64,000 bases of DNA from Sphingomonadaceae bacterium (GTDB lineage Bacteria > Pseudomonadota > Alphaproteobacteria > Sphingomonadales > Sphingomonadaceae). Shown here one piece after another: positions 12,226 through 19,941 of this stretch (within the stretch, counting starts at the first letter, position 1; the number at the start of each line of letters is the position of its first letter). Made by a program: the position numbers and the translations under genes. The notes under the pieces were generated by a model that saw nothing but the letters and a program-made list of their open reading frames with translations, searched no databases and was not told where the DNA came from. The stretch is taken from positions 58,936 through 122,935 of the forward strand of contig JASBUR010000021.1 in NCBI GenBank assembly GCA_030147805.1. Direction: 5' to 3'.

Positions 12226-13122
12226 ATGTCCGATCGCCTGAAGGTCCTCGCCCAGCACCTGCTGCCCAAGCAGCCGCTCACCACCCTCGCCGGCCGCATC
12301 GCCGGCGCCCGCGGCGGCGCCGCGACCACGCGGCTCATCCGCTGGTTCGCCGGCAAATACGGCGTCGACATGAGCGAGGCGGCGAACTCCGACCTCGCCA
12401 GCTACGCGAGCTTCAACGACTTCTTCACCCGCCCCTTGCGCCCCGGCGTGCGCCCGCTCGCCGCCGCCGATTTCGTCTGCCCGGTCGACGGCGCGATCAG
12501 CCAGGTCGGGGCGATCGACGACCATCATCTGTTGCAGGCCAAGGGGCATCGCTTCACCACCACCGCGCTCGTCGGCGGCGACGCGGCGCTCGCCGCCGAG
12601 TTCCGCCACGGCAGCTTCGCCAACCTCTATCTGTCGCCCAGGGATTATCACCGCATCCACATGCCCTGCGACGGGCGCCTCCTGCGCATGATCCATGTGC
12701 CGGGCGCGCTGTTCTCGGTGAACCCGGTGACCGCGCGCGGCGTGCCCAATCTCTTTGCGCGCAACGAGCGCGTGGTGTGCCTGTTCGACTCGCCCGTCCA
12801 CGGCCGCTTCGTCATGGTGCTGGTCGGCGCGACGATCGTCGGCAGCATGGCGACGGTGTGGCACGGCGTGGTCAATGGCCGGCGGACCGGCACGCTGGCC
12901 GACTGGGACTATGGCGATCAGACCATCGCGCTGAAGCAGGGCGAGGAGATGGGGCGCTTCCTGCTCGGGTCGACGGTGGTGATGCTGTTCCGGCCGGGGA
13001 CCATCGAATTCAACCCCGACTGGGCGCCCGAGCGGCCGGTGCGGCTGGGCGAGCTGATGGGCCATCGCCCGGCCCAGGCGGGGGCGACACGGCCCCCTCT
13101 CCCGCTGGCGCCCGCCGGCTGA
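12226..13122 (+). CDS. psd: Phosphatidylserine decarboxylase
   Basis: Pyruvoyl-dependent, membrane-associated enzyme that makes phosphatidylethanolamine from phosphatidylserine. The self-cleavage motif LGST is at 247-250, so cleavage between Gly248 and Ser249 would create the pyruvoyl group. The residues of the self-processing site are in CPVDGA (Asp88) and YHRIH (His142, His145). At 298 residues it has the long E. coli-like architecture rather than the short form (about 230 residues) common in alphaproteobacteria. The C-terminal 20 residues are Pro/Ala rich. GAGGATTCC just upstream of the ATG serves as ribosome-binding site. Confidence 0.95.
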   Translation: MSDRLKVLAQHLLPKQPLTTLAGRIAGARGGAATTRLIRWFAGKYGVDMSEAANSDLASYASFNDFFTRPLRPGVRPLAAADFVCPVDGAISQVGAIDDHHLLQAKGHRFTTTALVGGDAALAAEFRHGSFANLYLSPRDYHRIHMPCDGRLLRMIHVPGALFSVNPVTARGVPNLFARNERVVCLFDSPVHGRFVMVLVGATIVGSMATVWHGVVNGRRTGTLADWDYGDQTIALKQGEEMGRFLLGSTVVMLFRPGTIEFNPDWAPERPVRLGELMGHRPAQAGATRPPLPLAPAG

Positions 13123-13176
13123 TAAGGCGGAGCGGCTGCCACCGCTCGGCAGCCCTCATCCAGGGTTCGAGAACGC

Positions 13177-13509
13177 ATGGGTCGCAAGCACCGACAGGAT
13201 CCCTACGGCGACGCCGACCGCGAGGCAGCGGCGCCGCCGCCCGTCCCCTGCTGGCTGTGCGGCCGGCCGACCACCAAGGCGGTGGTCTGGCACCATCCGG
13301 TGCCCAAGAGCCGCGGCGGGCGCGACGTCGTGCCGATGCATGCGATCTGCCAGCAGACGCTGATGGCCAATTTCACCACGTCGGAGCTGCAGCGCCACGG
13401 CCTGGACGTCGAGGCGCTGCTGGCGCACCCCAATGTGCGCAAGTTCGTCGACTGGGTGGCAACCAAGGACCCCGATTTCACCGCGACGATCGCCAAGAAG
13501 CAGCGCTGA
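13177..13509 (+). CDS. HNH-motif protein
   Basis: A 110-residue protein with CWLCGRP near residue 25, VVWHHPVPKSRGG near 37 and HAICQQ near 55. The Cys pair, the double His and the later Cys suit a zinc-supported HNH nuclease fold. Proteins of this type are often annotated as HNH endonucleases, but biochemical roles are mostly unknown. It follows psd by 54 bases on the same strand. There is no restriction methylase nearby, so a classical restriction role is not indicated. Confidence 0.7.
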   Translation: MGRKHRQDPYGDADREAAAPPPVPCWLCGRPTTKAVVWHHPVPKSRGGRDVVPMHAICQQTLMANFTTSELQRHGLDVEALLAHPNVRKFVDWVATKDPDFTATIAKKQR

Positions 13510-13551
13510 TCGGAAGGCGTCGGCGCCACGGGATCGCGGCCTCGGCCCCCC

Positions 13552-13606
13552 GGCTTGCCGGCCATGAGGCCGGGTCCCGCGGCGAATCCGCCCGCGAAGG
13601 CAAGCC
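13552..13606. repeat. Intergenic inverted repeat
   Basis: GGCTTGCC (13552-13559) is matched exactly by GGCAAGCC (13599-13606). Between them is sequence resembling part of the family B repeat (CCGGGTCCCGCGG). It may be a decayed member of that family, lying between the HNH gene and an SDR gene. Confidence 0.4.
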
Positions 13607-13696
13607 AACCGAGGGGTTAGCGGCGCATACGCGGGTATAGTTGGAAAGGGCTCGGCACCCGACCAGCTACGGGTCTCCCCCAGTTGGAGACACGAC

Positions 13697-14431
13697 ATGA
13701 CCAGACTTCAGGGCAAGACCGCGGTGATCACCGGCGGCGCCACCGGCATCGGCCTCGCCTCGGCCAGGCGCTTCATCGCCGAGGGCGCGTTCGTCTATGT
13801 GTTCGGCCGGCGCCAGGCGGCGCTCGACGCGGCGGTCGCCGAGCTCGGCGACCAGGCGCGCGGCGTCCAGGGGTCGGTGAGCGACCTCGGCGATCTCGAC
13901 CGGCTCTATGCGGCGGTGAAGGCCGAGCGCGGCGGGCTCGACATCCTGTTCGCCAACGCCGGCACCGGCGCCTTCGCGCCGCTCGGCGCGATCACCCCCG
14001 AACACTATGACAGCATCTTCGACGTCAACGTGAAGGGGCTGCTGTTCAGCGTGCAGAAGGGCCTGCCGCTGATGAAGGCGGGCGGATCGATCATCCTGAC
14101 CGGATCGACCACCGGCGAGATGGGCACCGCGCAGTTCAGCATCTACAGCGCCACCAAGGCGGCGGTGCGCAACTTCGCGCGCAGCTGGGCGCAGGACCTG
14201 CGCGGCACCGGCATCCGCGTCAACGTGCTGTCGCCCGGGCCGACGCGGACCGACCTGGCGCTCGAGGTCGTCGGCGCGGAGGCGTTCGAGGCGCTCGGCG
14301 CGCTGACGGCGCTCGGCCGGCTCGGCGACCCGGCGGAGACGGCGGGCGCCGCGGCGTTCCTCGCCTCGGACGACAGCAGCTTCATGACCGGCAGCGAGAT
14401 GTTCGTCGACGGCGGGCTGGCGCAGGTCTGA
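13697..14431 (+). CDS. SDR-family oxidoreductase
   Basis: Classical short-chain dehydrogenase/reductase of 244 residues. The cofactor motif GGATGIGLA is near residue 13, NAG in ILFANAGTG near 90, and the catalytic Tyr and Lys are in YSATKAA near 151-155, with Ser in GSTTGEMG upstream. The Arg-rich segment after beta-2 (FGRRQAA) suggests NADPH preference. The substrate is unknown; the overall pattern resembles many bacterial 3-oxoacyl-ACP-reductase-like SDRs. Followed by a long GC hairpin. Confidence 0.85.
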   Translation: MTRLQGKTAVITGGATGIGLASARRFIAEGAFVYVFGRRQAALDAAVAELGDQARGVQGSVSDLGDLDRLYAAVKAERGGLDILFANAGTGAFAPLGAITPEHYDSIFDVNVKGLLFSVQKGLPLMKAGGSIILTGSTTGEMGTAQFSIYSATKAAVRNFARSWAQDLRGTGIRVNVLSPGPTRTDLALEVVGAEAFEALGALTALGRLGDPAETAGAAAFLASDDSSFMTGSEMFVDGGLAQV

Positions 14432-14434
14432 GCC

Positions 14435-14476
14435 GGGCGCCCCCCCCCCCCCGCCCGCGGCGGGGGGGGGGCGCCC
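14435..14476 (+). terminator. Homopolymer C/G hairpin
   Basis: GGGCG, a run of 13 C, a short CGCCCGCGGCG centre, a run of 10 G, then CGCCC. The arms pair almost perfectly, so the RNA would form a very stable stem directly after the SDR stop. There is no U tract, so it is not a textbook intrinsic terminator. The homopolymer lengths may be uncertain in the assembly. Confidence 0.4.
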
Positions 14477-14537
14477 GTCTGGCCAAGCCGCGGCGCAGCG
14501 GCTATCGCCCGCGCAGCCCCCGATCAGGAACCCGCCG

Positions 14538-15473
14538 TTGACCGACGCCCGCCCGCCCCTCCGCATCGCCGCGCTGTACCGTTTCGCGCGCTTCGACGAT
14601 TGCGCGGCGATCCAGCGGGCGCTGCTCGATGCGTGCCGCGCGCAGGGGGTGAAGGGCACGCTGCTGCTGGCGCCCGAGGGGATCAACGGCACGATCGCGG
14701 GCAGCGACGCGGCGATCGAGGCGGTGCTGGCGCAGATCCGCGCGCTGCCCGGCTGCGCCGGGCTCGAGGTCAAGGAGTCGCGCGCCGCGGCGCCGCCGTT
14801 CCTGCGGCTGAAGGTCAAGGTCAAGCGCGAGATCGTGACGATGGGGCGGCCCGACGTCGATCCGCAGGTCGCGGTCGGCACCTATGTGGCGCCGCAGGAC
14901 TGGGACGCGCTGATCGCCCGGCCCGAGACGATCCTGATCGACACGCGCAACGACTATGAGGTGGCGATCGGCAGCTTCGCCGGGGCGATCGACCCGCAGA
15001 CGCGAAGCTTCAGCGACTTTCCCGCCTGGCTCGACGCCAACCGCGACCGGCTGCAGGCGCCGGGCGCGCAGGTGGCGATGTTCTGCACCGGCGGCATCCG
15101 CTGCGAGAAGGCGACCGCGCTGCTGAAGGCCGAAGGCATCGACTCGGTCTATCATCTGAAGGGCGGCATCCTCGCCTATCTCGAGGCGATCCCGCCGGCG
15201 CGGAGCCGCTGGCAGGGCGAGTGTTTCGTGTTCGACGAGCGGGTGACGGTGACGCATGCGCTGCAGCCGGGGCGCCATGCGCTGTGCCGCGCCTGCCGGA
15301 TGCCGGTGAGCCCCGCCGACCAGGCGTCGCCGCACTATGTCGCCGGCGTGTCGTGCCCGGCCTGTCACGCGGCGCGCAGCGACGACCAGCGCCGCGGCTA
15401 TGCCGAGCGCCACCGCCAGACGCAGCTCGCGGCGGCGCGCGGCGAGCTGCACGTCGGCGCGGTGCGGCGCTGA
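14538..15473 (+). CDS. trhO: tRNA uridine-34 hydroxylase (rhodanese family)
   Basis: A 311-residue YceA/TrhO-type protein, which performs O2-dependent 5-hydroxylation of wobble uridine in tRNA. It has an N-terminal acylphosphatase-like domain (LLLAPEGINGTIAGS near residue 47), a rhodanese domain with DTRNDYE near 137 and the active-site loop CTGGIRCEK (Cys183), and a C-terminal Cys-rich segment (CRACRMP, then CPAC) that may bind zinc. The start is a TTG with AGGAA upstream; no better ATG exists before the conserved ALYRF. Confidence 0.92.
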   Translation: MTDARPPLRIAALYRFARFDDCAAIQRALLDACRAQGVKGTLLLAPEGINGTIAGSDAAIEAVLAQIRALPGCAGLEVKESRAAAPPFLRLKVKVKREIVTMGRPDVDPQVAVGTYVAPQDWDALIARPETILIDTRNDYEVAIGSFAGAIDPQTRSFSDFPAWLDANRDRLQAPGAQVAMFCTGGIRCEKATALLKAEGIDSVYHLKGGILAYLEAIPPARSRWQGECFVFDERVTVTHALQPGRHALCRACRMPVSPADQASPHYVAGVSCPACHAARSDDQRRGYAERHRQTQLAAARGELHVGAVRR

Positions 15474-15477
15474 CGCC

Positions 15478-16110
15478 GTGCCGGCGCCGCCGATCCTCTA
15501 CAGCTTCCGCCGCTGCCCCTATGCGATGCGCGCGCGGCTGGCGCTGCTGGTCAGCGGCACCGACTGCGAGCTGCGCGAGGTCAAGCTTGCCGACAAGCCG
15601 GCGGCGATGATCGCGGCGTCGGCGAAGGCGACCGTCCCGGTGCTGGTGACGGCGGGCGGCGCGGTGATCGACGAGAGCCTCGACATCATGCGCTGGGCGC
15701 TCGCCCGCCACGATCCGGAAGGCTGGCGCGCCGGCGACGATGCGGCGCTGATCGCCGCCACCGACGGGCCGTTCAAGCATCACCTCGACCGCTATAAATA
15801 TCCCGAGCGCCACGGCGCCGATCCGGCGATGCATCGCGCCGCGGGGCTGGCGCTGCTGGCCGAGCTCGAAGCGCGGCTGGCGGCGCAGCCCCATCTGTGC
15901 GGCGACCGGCGATCGCTGGCCGATGCGGCGATCCTGCCGTTCGTCCGCCAGTTCGCCGCCACCGATGCCGACTGGTTCGCGGCGCAGCCGCTGCCCGGCG
16001 TGCAGCGCTGGCTGGCGGCCGGGCTCGCCGCGCCGCTGTTCGCGCGCGCGATGGTCCGGCACAAGCCGTGGCGGCCGGGCGAGGCGCCGGTGTTCCTCGC
16101 CGCCCGATAG
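15478..16110 (+). CDS. Glutathione S-transferase-like protein
   Basis: A 210-residue protein starting at a GTG 4 bases after trhO. The N-terminal thioredoxin fold carries LYSFRRCPYAMRARLAL with Cys13, followed by the cis-Pro segment KATVPVLV and ESLDIMRWA, which binds the glutathione gamma-Glu. The C-terminal helical domain includes LADAAILPFVRQFA. It resembles the Grx2/YibF-like GST branch. A role in thiol chemistry is likely but the substrate is unknown. Co-transcription with trhO is probable. Confidence 0.82.
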   Translation: MPAPPILYSFRRCPYAMRARLALLVSGTDCELREVKLADKPAAMIAASAKATVPVLVTAGGAVIDESLDIMRWALARHDPEGWRAGDDAALIAATDGPFKHHLDRYKYPERHGADPAMHRAAGLALLAELEARLAAQPHLCGDRRSLADAAILPFVRQFAATDADWFAAQPLPGVQRWLAAGLAAPLFARAMVRHKPWRPGEAPVFLAAR

Positions 16111-16229
16111 CGGCGGCGATACCGCCGATACGGTGGTTTTGCCGCCTCACCGGCCCGGCGAAAAGCTGATAGGATGACGTCATCTCGCCCCAGCCCGCCG
16201 CGCCGTCGGCCGGCCGCAGGAGACCGACG

Positions 16230-16676
16230 ATGCGTTCGACGACGACACCGCTTCGTGCCCGCTTCCGGATCGCGCTCGCCGCGCTGGCGCTCGGGTCGCC
16301 GCTGCTCGCCACCGCCGCCCATGCCGACGCGCCGCCGCCGCCCGCCACCTATGTCGCGGCGCTGCAGCCGGTGGTCGGCGAGGTCTCGGCGCGCGAGGCG
16401 CGGGCGTTGTGGAAGGCGGGGGTCACCCCCGACTATGCGCGGGCGCTGGCGCCGCTGTTCCGGACGATCGCGCCCGACGAGCTGGTCTCGCTGCACCGGC
16501 TGCACCTGTCGGCCGACGAGGTGATCGCCTACCGGCGCGCCGGCATCGCCGACGCCGCCACGATCATCCGGCTGCGCAGCCGGCAGATCAGCCCCAAGAT
16601 GGCGCGCCGCTACGGCAGCGACGACTTCATGAAGCGCCCGTTCGAGACGATGAACCCGGAGCTGGGCCCCTGGTAG
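16230..16676 (+). CDS. Exported protein of unknown function
   Basis: A 148-residue protein with a clear signal peptide: basic N-terminus, hydrophobic LALAALALGSPLLATAAHA-like core, then cleavage near AHA-DAPP around residue 33. The mature part is helical, with repeated Arg/Ala-rich stretches (REARALWKAGVTPDYARALAP, DEVIAYRRAGIADAATIIRLR). No family is recognised. GGAGACCGACG precedes the ATG. It converges on the photolyase gene. Confidence 0.6.
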   Translation: MRSTTTPLRARFRIALAALALGSPLLATAAHADAPPPPATYVAALQPVVGEVSAREARALWKAGVTPDYARALAPLFRTIAPDELVSLHRLHLSADEVIAYRRAGIADAATIIRLRSRQISPKMARRYGSDDFMKRPFETMNPELGPW

Positions 16677-16683
16677 GCGCCGG

Positions 16684-18042
16684 CTAGCCGCCGGCGCGCA
16701 GCCGCTGCGCCGCGGCGAGCGCGCGTTCGCGGCCCTCGCGGTGGCCGATGAGCTGCGGCGGGTAGCCGCCCCCCGGCCCCGGATCGTGGATGCGCGCGTC
16801 GGAGACCGTCGCCAGCTCGGGCACCCAGCGGCGGATATAGGCGCCGGCGTCGAACTTCTCGCTCTGGACGAGCGGCGCCATGATGCGGCTGAACATGTTG
16901 GCGTCGACGCCGGTGCCCGCCACCCACTGCCAGTTGACGCTGTTGTTGGCATGGTCGGCATCGACCAGCGTGTCCCAGAACCACTCCCAGCCGCGCCGCC
17001 AGTCGATGAGCAGATGCTTGACCAGGAACGAGGAGGTGATCATCCGCACGCGGTTGTGCATCCAGCCGGTCGCCCACAGCTGGCGCATGCCGGCATCGAC
17101 GATCGGATAGCCGGTGCGGCCGCGCTGCCAGGCGGCGAGGTCGGCCTCGGCGGCGGCGCCGGTCCGCCACGCCAGCCGGTCGTACTTCCGGTTGCCGTTG
17201 ACCGAATCATAGTCGGGCAGCGCGAGCGTCACCCCCTGCGCGAAGTCGCGCCACGCCAGCTCCTTGCGGAATTTGTCGGCGTCGGCGTGGCCGTCGACGC
17301 CGTGCCAGACGGTTGCGGGCGAGATCTCGCCGAAGTGGAGGTGCGGCGACAGCCGCGAGGTGCCTTCGGTGGCGGGCCGATTGCGGTCGTCCTCATAGGC
17401 GTCGACGCGGTCGGCGAAGGCGGCGAGCCGGCGCTCGGCCTCGGCGGCGCCGGGGGTCATGTCGAAGCCCGTCGCCCAGTCGGGGCGCGTCGGGCGCAGC
17501 GCCCAGTCGGCGAGCGTGTCGCTGGCAGGCCAGCGCGCGGGCGCCGCCAGCCGCGCCGGCGCCGGCCGCGGCACGGGCGGCGGCAGCTGCGCCTGCAGCG
17601 CGCGCCAATAGGCCGAATAGATGCGGAATGGCTGGCCGCCGCCGGTGACGACGTGGCGCAGCGGCGCGAGATTGCCGCCGTCGTGCAGGGTCAGCCGGTC
17701 GCCGAGCGCCGCCTCGGCTTCGCGCCACCAGGGCTCGGCATGGCGCAGCGCGTGGATGCGCGCGGCGCCGGTCTCGTCGGCGAGCCGGGCCAGCACCGCG
17801 TCGGCGCGGCCGCGGCGCAGGATCAGCCGCGAGCCGAGCGCCTCGAGATCGGCGGCGAGCGCCGCCAGCGACCCGTGCAGCCACCAGCGCTGCGCGCCGC
17901 CGAGGCGGTGGCGCGGGCCGGGCGTTTCGTCGTCGAGGACGTAGACGGGGATGACCGCGCCGGCGGCGGCCGCGGCGGCGAAGGCCGGCTGGTCGGCGAG
18001 GCGGAGGTCCTGGCGCAGCCAGACGAGGGCGGTGGCGGTCAC
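16684..18042 (-). CDS. phrB: Deoxyribodipyrimidine photolyase
   Basis: Class I CPD photolyase/cryptochrome-family flavoprotein of 452 residues, repairing UV-induced cyclobutane dimers with light. The N-terminal alpha/beta domain starts LVWLRQDLRLADQPAF. The FAD-binding helical domain shows TSRLSPHLHFGEISP near residue 215, GRTGYPIVDAGMRQLWATGWMHNR near 310 and DHANNSVNWQWVAGTG near 370, which hold the Trp chain and FAD contacts. The ATG at 18042 gives the conserved N-terminus. It lies 60 bases downstream of rsgA on the same strand. Confidence 0.95.
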   Translation of the reverse strand: MTATALVWLRQDLRLADQPAFAAAAAAGAVIPVYVLDDETPGPRHRLGGAQRWWLHGSLAALAADLEALGSRLILRRGRADAVLARLADETGAARIHALRHAEPWWREAEAALGDRLTLHDGGNLAPLRHVVTGGGQPFRIYSAYWRALQAQLPPPVPRPAPARLAAPARWPASDTLADWALRPTRPDWATGFDMTPGAAEAERRLAAFADRVDAYEDDRNRPATEGTSRLSPHLHFGEISPATVWHGVDGHADADKFRKELAWRDFAQGVTLALPDYDSVNGNRKYDRLAWRTGAAAEADLAAWQRGRTGYPIVDAGMRQLWATGWMHNRVRMITSSFLVKHLLIDWRRGWEWFWDTLVDADHANNSVNWQWVAGTGVDANMFSRIMAPLVQSEKFDAGAYIRRWVPELATVSDARIHDPGPGGGYPPQLIGHREGRERALAAAQRLRAGG

Positions 18043-18102
18043 GTCGGTCCTTCTCGGTCGAACCGCGGCGGATAGCCCAAAGCGCCGCCGGGCGGGAGGG
18101 GG

Positions 18103-19095
18103 CTATCGGCGCTCGGCGAGGCTGCGGCTGTTGAGCGCGTCCTCGGCGCCGAGCTTGCGCCAGCGCGCGAGCCGCGCCGGGTCGAGCGTGCCGGCGCGCA
18201 GCGCCGCCTGCACCGCGCAGTCGGGCTCGCCGCGATGACCGCAATTGCTGAACCTGCAGTCGCGCGCCAGCGCGACGACGTCGTCGAACAGCTCGTCGAG
18301 CCCGGCGGCGGCGTCGGACAGCTGCAGCTCGCGCATGCCGGGCGTGTCGAGCAGCCAGCCGCCGCCCTCGAGCCGGTGCATCTCGCGCGCGGTGGTGGTG
18401 TGGCGGCCCTTGCCGTCGCCGCCGCGCACCGGCTGCGTGGCGAGCCGGTCCGATCCGCGCAGCGTGTTGATCAGCGTCGACTTGCCGACCCCCGACGATC
18501 CGAGCAGCGCCACCGTCTGGCCGGGGCCGCACCAGCCGGCGAGCGCGGCGACGCCCGCCGCGTCGCGCGCGTCGACGACCGCGACCGCGAGCCCGGGCTG
18601 CAGGCCGCGGGCGGCGTCGGCGAGGCGGTGCGGGCTTTCGACGAGATCGGCCTTGGTCAATACGACGACCGGCCGCACCGCGACCTCGCGCGCCAGCACC
18701 AGGTAGCGCTCGATGCGCGCGAGGTTGAAGTCCTGGTGACACGCCGCGACGACGAACAGCGTGTCGACGTTGGCGGCGATGAGCTGCAGCCTGCGGCCGC
18801 TGCCGGGCGCGCGCCGCTTGAACAGGCTGGCGCGGCGCAGCAGGCGCCGCGGCTTGTGCGTGGCGCGATCGAGCAGCAGCCAGTCGCCGGCCGCCGGCTG
18901 GTCTTCCGCGTCGTCCGACCGCGGCAGGTCGGGCGCGACGAGCGCGTCGCCGTCGGCGCCGGCGATGGCGATCTTGCCGCGATGGATCGCCATCACCCGC
19001 ACCGGCTGCGCCGCCGCGGCTTCCCCGGGCGTCAGCTGCTCGGCGAAGAACGGCCGCCAGCCGAGCGCGGCGAGGCGGGGATCGGCGGCGGTCAT
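18103..19095 (-). CDS. rsgA: Ribosome small-subunit GTPase RsgA
   Basis: Circularly permuted GTPase for late 30S maturation, 330 residues from the ATG at 19095 (an upstream extension to 19224 lacks family similarity). Motif order is permuted: TKAD (G4) near residue 145, then GSSGVGKST (G1) near 200, then DTPG (G3) near 250. The C-terminal zinc knuckle CRFSNCGHRGEPDC is intact. An N-terminal OB-fold region precedes the GTPase domain. Confidence 0.95.
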   Translation of the reverse strand: MTAADPRLAALGWRPFFAEQLTPGEAAAAQPVRVMAIHRGKIAIAGADGDALVAPDLPRSDDAEDQPAAGDWLLLDRATHKPRRLLRRASLFKRRAPGSGRRLQLIAANVDTLFVVAACHQDFNLARIERYLVLAREVAVRPVVVLTKADLVESPHRLADAARGLQPGLAVAVVDARDAAGVAALAGWCGPGQTVALLGSSGVGKSTLINTLRGSDRLATQPVRGGDGKGRHTTTAREMHRLEGGGWLLDTPGMRELQLSDAAAGLDELFDDVVALARDCRFSNCGHRGEPDCAVQAALRAGTLDPARLARWRKLGAEDALNSRSLAERR

Positions 19096-19239
19096 GCGCG
19101 TCTCATGGCGGTCGCTTTCGGCAGGGGCGGGCGTCACGGCAGACGGCTGTGGACCCCGCGCGACCGGCTGACCAGCCCCTGCGAGCGGACCAAGAAAAAA
19201 TCCCGGACCTGCAACTATCGGCAACGTCGATCGGGGGCC

Positions 19240-19268
19240 TTGTATTCGGCGTACCTTAAGACCATATC
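19240..19268 (+). promoter_or_regulatory. Candidate cspA promoter
   Basis: TTGTAT (19240-19245), 17-base spacer, CATATC (19263-19268). This would leave a 5' leader of about 125 bases before cspA, in line with the long structured leaders of cold-shock genes. A GCCGCG/CGCGGC hairpin (19348-19370) lies in the leader. The whole 19096-19401 gap between rsgA and cspA holds no gene. Confidence 0.3.
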
Positions 19269-19401
19269 GGTCTCGCTAACGTTGCCTGCGACGGACTGCG
19301 GCGCGTTACTGCCCTCTATCCTTTCGAAGCTACTTTGGCCCTGACGAGCCGCGCCGATGTTGGTCGCGGCGCTCGGGCGATGTTCTTGAAAGGAACATGA
19401 C

Positions 19402-19608
19402 ATGACCACCGGAACCGTAAAATTCTTCAACGCCCAGAAGGGCTTTGGCTTCATCACTCCCGAGGGCGCCGACAAGGACGTCTTCGTTCACATCTCGGCG
19501 GTCGAGCGCGCCGGCCTGCACAGCCTCAACGACGGCCAGAAGGTCAGCTTCAACCTCGAAGCCGACCGCCAGGGCCGGATGTCGGCGTGCGATCTGGTCG
19601 CCGCCTGA
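19402..19608 (+). CDS. cspA: Cold-shock protein
   Basis: A 68-residue single cold-shock domain, an RNA chaperone. RNP1 KGFGFI is near residue 13 and RNP2 VFVHI near 27; the rest is typical for CspA. Strong ribosome-binding site GAAAGGA before the ATG. It is followed by a good intrinsic terminator and, 330 bases on, by a DEAD-box helicase gene, a common cold-adaptation pairing. Confidence 0.97.
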   Translation: MTTGTVKFFNAQKGFGFITPEGADKDVFVHISAVERAGLHSLNDGQKVSFNLEADRQGRMSACDLVAA

Positions 19609-19649
19609 TCGGCTTTCGTCGGCGTCGCGCCGACACCGGCGACGCGAGG

Positions 19650-19677
19650 GGGCGGTCCGCGAGGGCCGCCCTTTTTT
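19650..19677 (+). terminator. Intrinsic terminator of cspA
   Basis: GGGCGGTCC (19650-19658), loop GCGA, GGGCCGCCC (19663-19671), then six T. One G-U pair; a classic Rho-independent terminator 40 bases after the cspA stop. Confidence 0.9.
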
Positions 19678-19706
19678 GCAGGCGCGGCGCGCGGTTCCCG
19701 CCGTCA

Positions 19707-19735
19707 TTGACTTTTCGTCGCAAAACCCCCACATG
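19707..19735 (+). promoter_or_regulatory. Candidate rhlE promoter
   Basis: TTGACT (19707-19712), 17-base spacer, CCACAT (19730-19735). The -35 box is good and the -10 weak. It would give a leader of about 200 bases before the TTG start of the DEAD-box gene. The gap 19678-19941 contains no convincing gene. Confidence 0.3.
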
Positions 19736-19941
19736 CCGCCTCGCAAGCGTCCGCATCCCTCGGGGTGCGTGATGGGACGGCGTGAACTTTCCGCGATACA
19801 TGCGCGGGCCGGGTCCCACTTCAGCACGCTTCACCGTTTACGGCAGCCTCCTTCACGCGGGTCGTCAATCGAGCCCGCGTCGCGCCACCGGTCTGTCCGG
19901 TCGGGCGCCAGGCGTGCACGTTGTTTTTGAAAGACTGACAC

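Noticed and set aside
13177..13509. HNH protein as part of a restriction or defence island
   Set aside because: No methylase or other defence gene is adjacent, and base composition matches the core genome.
19225..19401. Possible riboswitch upstream of cspA
   Set aside because: Only a simple hairpin is seen; a structured cold-shock leader is sufficient explanation.
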